Shown: positions 16,854 to 24,860 of the stretch, in pieces | How the letters are laid out: each line of letters opens with the position of its first letter | How positions within the stretch are numbered: the first letter of the stretch is position 1 | From: a bacterium | Lineage (GTDB): Bacteria > Patescibacteriota > Saccharimonadia > Saccharimonadales > Saccharimonadaceae | Direction: 5' to 3' | NCBI GenBank assembly: GCA_030429935.1 | Contig: JAUIGH010000003.1 | Location: 1 to 41,945, forward strand | Length of the DNA stretch: 41,945 bases | The notes under the pieces: generated by a model | Told to the model about the DNA's origin: nothing | What the model saw: the letters and a program-made list of their open reading frames with translations, nothing else | Databases searched by the model: none | Made by a program: the position numbers and the translations under genes

Positions 16854-18524
16854 TTATTTATTACGTTCCCACTCAGAAGGAAAAGGGAAATAAGATTCCA
16901 AAAATTTGTTGATCGCTTCGGCAACTCTACTTTCATCACCTTCCTGAGTCTGGGTTTCGTTTATGCAGAATGTTACCACATCCCTTCTCTTAAGAAGTTT
17001 CTTAAATTCCCTTGCAGCGTCCACACTCGATGCGTTTACGGTAACTGCTCTATATGTTTCAGGTACCCCGGCTTTTGACGCGAGCAGGTAGCTTTGCATC
17101 AAACCACTCGTAAATGGAATGTTGCTGCTTGACCTAAACTTCGAGTGCATGGTTTCGAAAACTTTTCCTCTGTTCTCTTCTTCAATTTTTTGTGCGATTT
17201 CCTTAATTTGAGGATAAAACGTATGCCTATACTTATGGGTTACATACTTATTAAAGGTATCTTCAATAATTGCCCGAGCGTTCTTCCCAGCTGATCCTGG
17301 TGCGGCTTCTTGTTCCGATGGAGCTCCCGTGCCAATAGTTGCAGTTGAGGGCTGCACTCGTGCTACACCGTTTGGGTAAAAAAAGTTGTTTTGACTAGTA
17401 AATCTTGCGAAGAACATATCGTCATTTAAGTATATGTAGTAGTTGCTCAAACCTTTGATTTTATGGAGTTGTGATTCGATAGCATGAGAGTTGAAGGTCG
17501 GTAGTGCAGATGTATCCTCGAATATTTCTGAGTGATCGATAACCTTTACAGCGGACTCTTTATCGGTTTTTAGCCATTGGGGTGTCTGTCGATCAGTGAC
17601 GACATAGATGTTACGTACCCATGGGGCGAACATTGCTACTGAGCGCAAAGAATATTTCAGTTCATCATGGTCAGTGTATCTAGACATGGAATTATTACCA
17701 AAGCTTGGATCGATTGCCTTACGTGCGGAAATGTAGCGTTCTAGCCACTGACTATCTGAACCATCCACCCATGTGTAAACCAGATCAATGGGAAAATTGT
17801 GCTTGTCCAAGAGATTCTTTTGAAAAATTTTATACGATAAATACTCTTTTCCTGCGTAAATGATCTTGGACTCTTCTTGATCATTTGGAGAAAGGACTTT
17901 TGCGACACCGTTCCAGACAGGAGCAATGAGTGCACCCTTGAGCGGCTGTTCGTTAAATAATCCAGCCTCAGCTACAGCTCGTTTTTTCATTTTTGGCGTC
18001 AGCTTTTCTTCTGTCGACCAGAATTCAAGTGATACGCCCATATCTTCTCCGCTGAGTATCCGAGAATTATTGTGATATACATTCCTGTAAACCAGTACAG
18101 AGAGTGTGTATTCGTTTTTGCGAAAGCCCTTGCTGATCAGTGCTGGTATATTTGTATTGTGCTGCTCTTTTTCTGTCAACGCGTAGTAGTCTGAAAGATC
18201 CCTGCGGCTTTTGAGTAGGCCCAGTACGGACATTTTGTGTTCCGACATCACAATAATAGCCAGGCGACCATCCACATACTCGGCGACTTTGAAAGGTGTA
18301 CCTGCGGACTCAAGTAGTTGGGTTAACTTAGAAAATGTCAGCTCTCTTTCAGCTTTGGCACTAAATACACCGTCATATTCAACAGCAACATATGGCCTAG
18401 AGCCTTTACGAAAGACCCTTCTATCTTTTCCAGATACATAAAGCAACAAATTGAGCCATGCGAAGGTATTCGATGCGGTAATAAGCCCATACCGTATCGC
18501 ATTCTTCATCTTTGACTTTAACAT
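16854..18524 (-). CDS. Stealth family sugar-phosphate transferase
   Basis: Stealth proteins make hexose-1-phosphate linkages in capsule polymers (for example the meningococcal group A and X polymerases and CpsY-like proteins). The 556-residue protein has conserved region 1 at about 246-257 (IDLVYTWVDGSD), then region 2 and 3 blocks: RYTDHDELKYSLRSV (282-296), NIYVVTDRQTPQWL, LPTFNSHAIESQLHKI and YIYLNDDMFF (363-372), and later SSNIPFTSGLMQSYLL. About 240 residues precede region 1, much longer than the minimal form. The presence of Stealth with TagF-like enzymes suggests a polymer with phosphodiesters of both sugar and alditol type (inference). Confidence 0.9.
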   Translation of the reverse strand: MLKSKMKNAIRYGLITASNTFAWLNLLLYVSGKDRRVFRKGSRPYVAVEYDGVFSAKAERELTFSKLTQLLESAGTPFKVAEYVDGRLAIIVMSEHKMSVLGLLKSRRDLSDYYALTEKEQHNTNIPALISKGFRKNEYTLSVLVYRNVYHNNSRILSGEDMGVSLEFWSTEEKLTPKMKKRAVAEAGLFNEQPLKGALIAPVWNGVAKVLSPNDQEESKIIYAGKEYLSYKIFQKNLLDKHNFPIDLVYTWVDGSDSQWLERYISARKAIDPSFGNNSMSRYTDHDELKYSLRSVAMFAPWVRNIYVVTDRQTPQWLKTDKESAVKVIDHSEIFEDTSALPTFNSHAIESQLHKIKGLSNYYIYLNDDMFFARFTSQNNFFYPNGVARVQPSTATIGTGAPSEQEAAPGSAGKNARAIIEDTFNKYVTHKYRHTFYPQIKEIAQKIEEENRGKVFETMHSKFRSSSNIPFTSGLMQSYLLASKAGVPETYRAVTVNASSVDAAREFKKLLKRRDVVTFCINETQTQEGDESRVAEAINKFLESYFPFPSEWERNK

Positions 18525-18528
18525 CTTA

Positions 18529-19380
18529 TTATTTCCTAACTATTTTCAAGAGCCACTTTGGAATTACACGTTTCATCAATCCGTTACGAACGTCCTGGTC
18601 GTACTTTAGTTTGCTCATAACATAGCCAATACCTAGACCGTTCTTTCCGAGATCGTGCCTAAAATACTGATTATTGATCTTCGTTACATAGTAACGGTGA
18701 CTATGTTTTGCAAAGCTATTGTCACCTCTGCTTTTACGCTGATGATAGTTAGCAAGAGCAAAGCCTGGGTCAAGGTACTCTACGTCATATTCACGCAGGA
18801 AACGAATCCCGAACTCCCAATCGCCAACGACGGGTAACGAGGCATCATACTTGCCAACTTTTTCATACGCGTCGCGACGATACACAAATGCTATCGGGGT
18901 TAATTGGTTATCGATACACTGTCGGTATAGACTGACCGCTACCAAGCTGGGCATGTAGTGCTCTTTTTTTATCATGTTTATTTTATCTGCTTCTAAGGAT
19001 TCATATACCCGATCCGTCCTCACGACGACTCCAGCCGCTCCAGCATCTAGTTTACTGACTGTCTGCTCTAGAAATTCTGGGTGCCAGGTGTCATCATCAT
19101 CATGAATTGCAACATACTCAGATGGTTCACGATCGATTGACTCAGTGAATATTGTATCGGGGCCTCCGCTCGGTTTATCCCGATGATACACTTTGGTGCG
19201 CGTGCGCTGGGCAGCCGACAGACTTGCAATCAGATTATCGACCCGCGCCGTGTCACCACCATCGTTGATAATAACGTGGATGTAATCATCATATGTCTGT
19301 GCCGCAACCGAATGTAATGCTCGCTGCAAGAACATGGTTCGGTCTTTTGTTCGTGTAATTATGGCTACTTTTGTCATCAT
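18529..19380 (-). CDS. GT2 family glycosyltransferase
   Basis: GT-A inverting glycosyltransferase of 283 residues. KVAIITRTKDR opens the Rossmann-like half, IINDGG and AIHDDDDTWHPEF give the nucleotide and metal (DxD) sites, and VVGDWEFGIRFL is the acceptor-side block common in capsule GT2s. No membrane helix is visible, so it works on a lipid-linked precursor at the inner membrane face. It sits 4 nt before the Stealth gene and 5 nt after the TagF-like gene in the export operon. Donor and acceptor are unknown. ATG occurs at both 19380 and 19377. Confidence 0.88.
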   Translation of the reverse strand: MMTKVAIITRTKDRTMFLQRALHSVAAQTYDDYIHVIINDGGDTARVDNLIASLSAAQRTRTKVYHRDKPSGGPDTIFTESIDREPSEYVAIHDDDDTWHPEFLEQTVSKLDAGAAGVVVRTDRVYESLEADKINMIKKEHYMPSLVAVSLYRQCIDNQLTPIAFVYRRDAYEKVGKYDASLPVVGDWEFGIRFLREYDVEYLDPGFALANYHQRKSRGDNSFAKHSHRYYVTKINNQYFRHDLGKNGLGIGYVMSKLKYDQDVRNGLMKRVIPKWLLKIVRK

Positions 19381-19385
19381 CGTAT

Positions 19386-21095
19386 TTATCTATCTAGCAT
19401 AGCATCGTAAAGCCGCTTTGCGTTTCTCTTATCGTTATAGGCAAAGAAGTTATTAATTCGGTGTCTGTATTTAGCTTTCAGCTCGAATCCGTCTTCGATC
19501 TGACGTATTATTGCATCGATCAGAGATTGACTGTCATAACAGACCTCACCAAATCCGTCTTCTGGGTCTTTAAAGAAGGTCGGCTTACCACTTGTATGGC
19601 CACGATAAAATTCCGCGTAATCGGTTTGCGCATATAAAATGGGTTTACGTAGATAAGCAAAATCAAACGTGATACTCGAGTAATCGCTGACCAAGAGTGA
19701 ACCTTCTTCCAGAGCCCGTCGGTAGTTATAGGGAAACTTCATTATCTGAAAGTGATCATTACTACTAAAATCACTGTACTGGGCGGCAAATACTGGATGA
19801 ATGTAGAACTCAGCAGTAACACCGTGCTTATTCATGGCTGCATGTAGGCGCCTGTCACTCATGAGATCAGCATAAAACTTATAATATTCGGACTTTTTGA
19901 ATCCTTGATCGTACTTCCGTAAGCCATTCTTGTTCGTTTTCATACGGATTAAGTATTTCCGATATGTCGGCGCAAGAATTATTTTATTCTGAGGGTTACT
20001 CTCAAGCATGTCATAGCGTGGGAGACCGCTCATGACTATTTGATCTTCACGGTAGTAATACGCATTTTTTAGTAGTGACTCGTACTCCGGTTGTGCGGTT
20101 GTCACGAATAGCGCTATATTTTTATTAAATCGATTGAGCCAGCCAGATAGATCGTGGCGGATTATTCCGTGCTGCAAAAACACAAAATCAAAATTCATCA
20201 GATCGGCGAAATGGTCAAACTGTCGCCTAAATGGATTCGTGATCTCTACATCAGCCTGTGAAGATATGATTTTATCAGCCTGCAGGTGCATGAGTTTATG
20301 TCTACGACTGCCATACTCGAGCACTGGACCAATTGCAGACAAACGCTCAAAGTCCGCTGATTGCTTAGAAAGTGCAAAATATACACGCGCCGGCATATCA
20401 TCACGACCCATTAGGTAGCGAAAGAAGGCCTCGCCGTTATCGCCCGCTGACATCACGCGGTCGCTTACAATCCAGATTGGCTTTTGTTGATTTTTCTGGG
20501 CTGCAAAGTATTGTTTACGAAGCCTAAGGCTATACGGCACATTCCAGGCGGTCTCGACTGCCATGAGAATAGATTTTAATATTGTAATGAGTTTTGGCAG
20601 CAGGGGATTTGCATGTTTAATTTTCTGTCGTAGATACTCGTAGCGCCAATCAATAAGTATTTGGCGACGAAACCGAGACTCAAGCACGTCAATCAATCCC
20701 GGGTTTGTGGCAGCATAAAAGAGTTTTCCATCCTCTTTTATGACAGTAGTTTGATCTTTAACTACATACGACATACCGAGCGACGACAAGCCTGTAAACT
20801 TGTTTGTACGAATACATAGTTGTGAGTCTTTGTAGATGAACTGAACTTCAGTTTTTATTGATGAGTCTATCTCAATCACTGCCTCAAACGTACTGCCAGC
20901 AATTGGCGCCTGCTGCTCTAGACCGTCCTGCGATTGAATGCGTTCTACGAATTCGATATCTGTTTCTATGTTGTTTACGCAGAGTCTTATTTTTTCGAGA
21001 TCGATTGCTTTGCCACCTAAATAGCCTTCGAGCTTATGTACTCCCGGTCTAACCTCATGAATAAAATCAATGTATATATATGTGAATCTGTTCAT
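19386..21095 (-). CDS. CDP-glycerol glycerophosphotransferase-like polymer transferase (TagF/TarL family)
   Basis: The 569-residue protein has an N-terminal 190-residue beta-rich part (RPGVHKLEGYLGGK onward) and a C-terminal glyphos_transf domain: FLQHGIIRHD, GLPRYDM, APTYRKYL, FYIHPVFAAQY (catalytic-type His) and SDYSSITFDFAYLRKPILY, then a C-terminal block KYRHRINNFFAYND. These are the conserved signatures of TagB/TagF/TarL enzymes. It directly follows the ABC transporter genes and is likely the chain polymerase; which phospho-alditol it uses is unknown. It is AT-richer than genes outside the operon. Confidence 0.87.
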   Translation of the reverse strand: MNRFTYIYIDFIHEVRPGVHKLEGYLGGKAIDLEKIRLCVNNIETDIEFVERIQSQDGLEQQAPIAGSTFEAVIEIDSSIKTEVQFIYKDSQLCIRTNKFTGLSSLGMSYVVKDQTTVIKEDGKLFYAATNPGLIDVLESRFRRQILIDWRYEYLRQKIKHANPLLPKLITILKSILMAVETAWNVPYSLRLRKQYFAAQKNQQKPIWIVSDRVMSAGDNGEAFFRYLMGRDDMPARVYFALSKQSADFERLSAIGPVLEYGSRRHKLMHLQADKIISSQADVEITNPFRRQFDHFADLMNFDFVFLQHGIIRHDLSGWLNRFNKNIALFVTTAQPEYESLLKNAYYYREDQIVMSGLPRYDMLESNPQNKIILAPTYRKYLIRMKTNKNGLRKYDQGFKKSEYYKFYADLMSDRRLHAAMNKHGVTAEFYIHPVFAAQYSDFSSNDHFQIMKFPYNYRRALEEGSLLVSDYSSITFDFAYLRKPILYAQTDYAEFYRGHTSGKPTFFKDPEDGFGEVCYDSQSLIDAIIRQIEDGFELKAKYRHRINNFFAYNDKRNAKRLYDAMLDR

Positions 21096-21128
21096 GTCTG
21101 CTCGAGGTTCAAAATCGCCCCTAGTGTT

Positions 21129-22292
21129 CTACGTTTTTTCAATTTGCAGCTCGCTAGGAAGGGTCGTTGGGTAGTGGACGTGTCTTGGATCATTCTCGAT
21201 GATGGCTACATTGTTATAAACGTCGTAAACATCTCCGCCTATCTTTTCGATCCTTACTCCGACGGAAAATTTACCTTTCCCTAGTGTATTCAAAGACGAA
21301 AATGTAATCGTCTTGGTCTCACCCTGACCGAAAGTAAGTTTTTGCCCATTTTTTGAACACATACTGTTTGTGCCAGCGATCACTTTTCCATTCTCGTTAG
21401 TTATGATAACGGCCAACTTCACATTACTAACCTCTTCTTCGGCTTTGGCAGTAATTGACATGAACAATCCATCAGATTTTTTTTCAACAGTAAAGTTCTC
21501 GACTCTCACTGCACCCGTTCCCTGTCGTTTGCTATCCTTAGAATCGCTATCTGAATTGAATAGGTCTAGGTATGCATCCGCAGCCTCGTTTGCCTCACCC
21601 TCGTAGACTATTCGCCCACCGTCAATAACAATAGCCTTATTGCAAAACTGCCGTACGTTTCCCATACCATGAGTTACTAAGATTACAGTTTTATTGTCAT
21701 TTTTCAGCTTCTCGAAGTACTTATTACACTTTTTCCTGAACGCCGCGTCGCCTACCGCCAAAACCTCGTCCAACACTAAAACGTCGGCTTTTGCGCGGAT
21801 AGCAACCGAAAAGGCCAGGCGGACTTTCATGCCGCTGGAGTAGTTTTTGAGTTGCTGGTCCATGAAATCCTCTAGCTCGGCGAAAGAAACGATGTCATCG
21901 TACATGGCATCAATTTCGGTTTTGGAAAATCCGAGCAGCGCGGCGTTGAGATAGACGTTTTCCCGACCCGTCAACTCAGCTTTGAAACCGACACCGAGCT
22001 CGATAAAGGAGACTATTTTACCCTCGTGCTGGACGCTTCCGCTCGTCGGCTGATAGATCTCGGAAATAATCTTCAGCAGCGTACTCTTACCTGATCCGTT
22101 GCGGCCGAGTATACCAAAGAAGTCGCCTTTTTCGACGTTGAACGACACGCCGTCAAGCGCGTAAAAGGTTTCTTTGGAGGTATCTTTTGGCTTGAACAGT
22201 TGCGTGATTGCACGCTTGATCGAGTTATTTTTGTGGCTGGTATACGAGAATTGCTTGCGTACGTCCTTGACCTGGATGGCGTATTTTGACAT
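21129..22292 (-). CDS. ABC transporter ATPase for surface polymer export, with Wzt-type C-terminal domain (TagH/Wzt)
   Basis: Energises export of a lipid-linked polymer together with the permease that ends 2 nt upstream. ATPase part about 1-245: Walker A GRNGSGKST, Q-loop region, signature YSSGMKVRLAF, Walker B VLVLDEVLAVGD and H-loop VTHGM. Residues about 255-387 form a beta-sandwich-like extension (VRVENFTVEKK onward, ending DPRHVHYPTTLP) resembling the Wzt C-terminal domain that recognises the polymer end. Base composition changes inside the gene: by hand count about 51% G+C in 21781-22080 and about 41% in 21121-21540, which suggests that the binding half and downstream genes have been exchanged. 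Confidence 0.9.
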   Translation of the reverse strand: MSKYAIQVKDVRKQFSYTSHKNNSIKRAITQLFKPKDTSKETFYALDGVSFNVEKGDFFGILGRNGSGKSTLLKIISEIYQPTSGSVQHEGKIVSFIELGVGFKAELTGRENVYLNAALLGFSKTEIDAMYDDIVSFAELEDFMDQQLKNYSSGMKVRLAFSVAIRAKADVLVLDEVLAVGDAAFRKKCNKYFEKLKNDNKTVILVTHGMGNVRQFCNKAIVIDGGRIVYEGEANEAADAYLDLFNSDSDSKDSKRQGTGAVRVENFTVEKKSDGLFMSITAKAEEEVSNVKLAVIITNENGKVIAGTNSMCSKNGQKLTFGQGETKTITFSSLNTLGKGKFSVGVRIEKIGGDVYDVYNNVAIIENDPRHVHYPTTLPSELQIEKT

Positions 22293-22294
22293 GA

Positions 22295-23110
22295 TTAAAT
22301 CCTCTCCGCAAAATATGGTGATCGGCTACGGAAGTACCAGGCACCAAATACCAGTGTCAGAACACTAATTACATATGGTGCCAGCAACACATATAGATTG
22401 TCAGTGATAGTCAAAGCTGTGTCAGCCGTTGCTGTGATGCCGAAATGTCGGGCATCCTGGATCGCTTGAGTGATCGGGCTGAGCGACAGCAAGACTGCCG
22501 AGTTGTAGTGAAAGGCGACGACTTGGTTGAGCGGGAACATGATGGCTGAGCCATAAAACAAGGCCTGCGTTGCTACTTCCCAGATGTAATCGATGTCGCG
22601 GAATCGAACATTAATTGCTGCAAACAGAAACGCCAGACCAAGACCAAAGACGTAGAGTTCGAATATGAATACACCGATCAACAGCGTTCCCCACCCAAAC
22701 TCGACGCCGTTTAGAGCCGCAAATATCGCCACCACGACGAGGTTAATCAGTAGATTGATGATTGCCGACAAACTGGTCGAGACAACGATGATATATTTCG
22801 GAAAATTGATCTTGCGGATGACGCCGCCATTACTGACAATTGACTTAAGGCCCTGCTTGACGACCTCTTGAAAGAATGTCCACATGACAATTCCGAGTAG
22901 CAGCGCCACGCCCCAGTTTTCAACCCCTTTACCGATTCCAAGAATAACCGCAAAGAACACGTAGATAATAGCGAACATAAATAACGGCCGAAGCAGCGCC
23001 CACATATAGCCGAGCACCGAGTTCTGGTAGCGGAGCTTGAAATCGGTGATGACCAGTTCACGCAATAAGATAAATGAGTAGCGGTATTTTTGATAGATTT
23101 TTTCTAACAT
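22295..23110 (-). CDS. ABC transporter permease for surface polymer export (TagG/Wzm)
   Basis: ABC-2 type permease of 271 residues with six hydrophobic helices. RDFKLRY-like ITDFKLRYQNSVLGYMW and LLRPL at the N-terminus are the marks of polysaccharide exporters, and INVRFRDIDYIWEV lies in the middle loop. With the next gene it forms the exporter of the teichoic-like polymer. The ATG at 23110 (MLEKIYQ) is preceded by AGGTGA and preferred; a GTG at 23119 is also in frame. It heads the operon: a TATACT box lies at 23125-23130. Confidence 0.93.
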   Translation of the reverse strand: MLEKIYQKYRYSFILLRELVITDFKLRYQNSVLGYMWALLRPLFMFAIIYVFFAVILGIGKGVENWGVALLLGIVMWTFFQEVVKQGLKSIVSNGGVIRKINFPKYIIVVSTSLSAIINLLINLVVVAIFAALNGVEFGWGTLLIGVFIFELYVFGLGLAFLFAAINVRFRDIDYIWEVATQALFYGSAIMFPLNQVVAFHYNSAVLLSLSPITQAIQDARHFGITATADTALTITDNLYVLLAPYVISVLTLVFGAWYFRSRSPYFAERI

Positions 23111-23124
23111 ACGTATCACCTAAC

Positions 23125-23130
23125 AGTATA
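23125..23130 (-). promoter_or_regulatory. -10 box of the polymer-export operon
   Basis: Minus-strand TATACT, 14 nt before the preferred ATG of the permease (5 nt before the alternative GTG). No clear -35. A perfect 12-bp palindrome lies about 31 nt upstream of it. Confidence 0.4.
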
Positions 23131-23160
23131 GCATCACGCGCCAACCTAAACACGTACTCA

Positions 23161-23172
23161 CACTAGCTAGTG
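23161..23172. promoter_or_regulatory. Perfect 12-bp palindrome CACTAGCTAGTG upstream of the export operon
   Basis: The sequence is identical on both strands and lies in the 86-nt gap between the cupin gene and the permease, just upstream of the predicted -35 region. A dimeric regulator site is possible; chance cannot be excluded. Confidence 0.3.
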
Positions 23173-23196
23173 AAGTTGTCTTGGAGATATAGTTTA

Positions 23197-23697
23197 TTAC
23201 CGAGCATAGTCATCGCTCACTCGGACAATATCCTCTTCGTCAGACAAGTTGTCCGGCTCGGTGTGTTGCCATATCTCCGCAACAATCGTTGGTTCGCTTC
23301 CTCCAATCAATCGATGTCGCTCACCGGCTAAGAACTGAACAACGGTTCCAGGTTTTGCCGAATCCGCTCCGGGCATCGTGTTAGATTCACTACGCATATA
23401 CAGCCCGGCAGTTACATATGCCCACCGTTCAGCTCGACGCGCATGATACTGCCAACTAAGTCGTTGCCCTGGAGCTACGACTAAGAACTTTGGGCTTAGT
23501 GGTGCGTTATCGTTTCCTAAGCGAGCTTCTTTGGGATCCAACCCTGGAAAGTATTCTGCGACGAATCGGTCTGCATCGTCATGATGAAAACGTACCATAC
23601 AGCCCCACGGCTTGTCGTCAACACGCTCTACAACAGTGAACCCTTTTGTCTCATATTGATCTATCAGCTCCTCTAGTAGTGTGTGTACAGACTTCAT
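23197..23697 (-). CDS. Stand-alone type II mannose-6-phosphate isomerase-like cupin
   Basis: Cupin of 166 residues matching the C-terminal isomerase domain that is usually fused to ManC/AlgA. Seen: KPWGCMVRF near the N-terminus, PGQRLSWQYHARRAERWAYVTAG (split pattern: PGQRLS, QYH, RAERW) which supplies the metal-binding His and the Arg typical of the family, GERHRLIGG, AEIWQ and the closing DEEDIVRVSDDYAR. It would interconvert fructose-6-P and mannose-6-P to feed the ManC-like enzyme at 3934. An insertion (about 45-65) and the short length make a purely structural or binding role possible. It is divergent from the GT4 at 23728. Confidence 0.8.
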   Translation of the reverse strand: MKSVHTLLEELIDQYETKGFTVVERVDDKPWGCMVRFHHDDADRFVAEYFPGLDPKEARLGNDNAPLSPKFLVVAPGQRLSWQYHARRAERWAYVTAGLYMRSESNTMPGADSAKPGTVVQFLAGERHRLIGGSEPTIVAEIWQHTEPDNLSDEEDIVRVSDDYAR

Positions 23698-23715
23698 TAG
23701 ATATTCAGTTTACCA

Positions 23716-23721
23716 TATACT
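23716..23721 (+). promoter_or_regulatory. -10 box for a leaderless transcript of the GT4 gene
   Basis: TATACT, then six bases (AGATCT), then ATG at 23728; no ribosome site. A weak -35-like TTCATT sits 17 nt upstream (23693-23698). Confidence 0.5.
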
Positions 23722-23727
23722 AGATCT

Positions 23728-24840
23728 ATGGCTCATATCGTTCTCGACACTCGCATTATCGAAACCTCGACTGGTCGCTATATGCAGCGGCTGGTCGAAA
23801 ATATCAACGATCACCACGCTCCAGAGAGCCAGCATCGCTATACGGCACTGGTCCCGGTCGACGTCGTCGACAAATGGCAAACCCGTCTGTCGAACATCAC
23901 TGTCGTCGGTTCGCCCCACAGATGGTACACCTTCGCCGAGCAGTTCGGCCTATACCGTCAGCTTCGTCAACTCAAACCTGACCTTGTGCATTTTACGATG
24001 CCGCAGCAGCCGCTACTGTGGACCGGACCATCCGTGACGACAATTCACGACATGACGCTCATACGGTTTGAAAATGTTGATCCTGGAGAAAGCCGGTCTG
24101 TCTACAAAATTAAGCAGTTTGTATTCAACTCGCTTCTCCGGGTGGTGATGCGCCGTGCCAAAGCCATCTTTACGCCAACTGAATTTGTTCGCCAGGATCT
24201 GGGTCGCTTTTTTGGAAAAAAATATCTCGATAAAATTCACACTACGCTTTTGGCCGGCGAAATTCCAAACGAAGAACCTCAAGTATTACCGGCGTACGAA
24301 GGACTCGACTACCTCTTCTTTGTCGGTAACTCCTTTCCGTACAAAAATATTCGGCGCCTCGTTGAAGCGTTTGAACTGTTGCAGGCTGATTACCCCGACC
24401 TCCACTTACTGCTCGCCGGAAAAAAGAACGAGTTCTACGAAGAGATTGAGGCTGAAACACGTCAAGCTGGGATCAAAAACGTTCATTTTCTCGGGTTTAT
24501 TACCGATGGTGAGAAACGTTGGGCACTGGCGAATGCTAAAGCGTTTGTGACTGCCTCGTACTCGGAAGGGTTTTGTATGCCAGTACTCGAGGCTATGATA
24601 GAAAAAACGCCGGTCATTAGCTCGTCGGCGTCTTGTCTCCCCGAGGTTGTAGGTGATGCCGGCCTATTGTTCAATCCAGATTCGGCCGAAGAACTTGCCG
24701 CACAAGTGCGTCGTATCCTCGAAAATCAAGAGCTCGCGAATGAACTTGTCGACAAAGGTACCCGGCATGCAGCTGGTTTTTCATGGCAACGCATGGTGCA
24801 ACAAGTTGTCGATGTATACGATGAGACTACTCGTCCGTAA
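23728..24840 (+). CDS. GT4 family glycosyltransferase
   Basis: Retaining GT-B glycosyltransferase of 370 residues. It opens with IVLDTRIIETSTGRY (the start of many mannosyltransferase-like GT4s), has HFTMPQQPLLW and TIHDMTLIRF in the acceptor half, FVGNSFPYKNIRRLVEAF at the hinge, and SYSEGFCMPVLEAM with the two Glu of the EX7E motif. It probably adds a sugar (mannose is common in this subgroup) to a lipid-linked glycan. It is a single gene between a divergent cupin and a convergent membrane protein, 20 nt from the latter's stop. Confidence 0.9.
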   Translation: MAHIVLDTRIIETSTGRYMQRLVENINDHHAPESQHRYTALVPVDVVDKWQTRLSNITVVGSPHRWYTFAEQFGLYRQLRQLKPDLVHFTMPQQPLLWTGPSVTTIHDMTLIRFENVDPGESRSVYKIKQFVFNSLLRVVMRRAKAIFTPTEFVRQDLGRFFGKKYLDKIHTTLLAGEIPNEEPQVLPAYEGLDYLFFVGNSFPYKNIRRLVEAFELLQADYPDLHLLLAGKKNEFYEEIEAETRQAGIKNVHFLGFITDGEKRWALANAKAFVTASYSEGFCMPVLEAMIEKTPVISSSASCLPEVVGDAGLLFNPDSAEELAAQVRRILENQELANELVDKGTRHAAGFSWQRMVQQVVDVYDETTRP

Positions 24841-24860
24841 TATTTACTCTGTCTACGATT

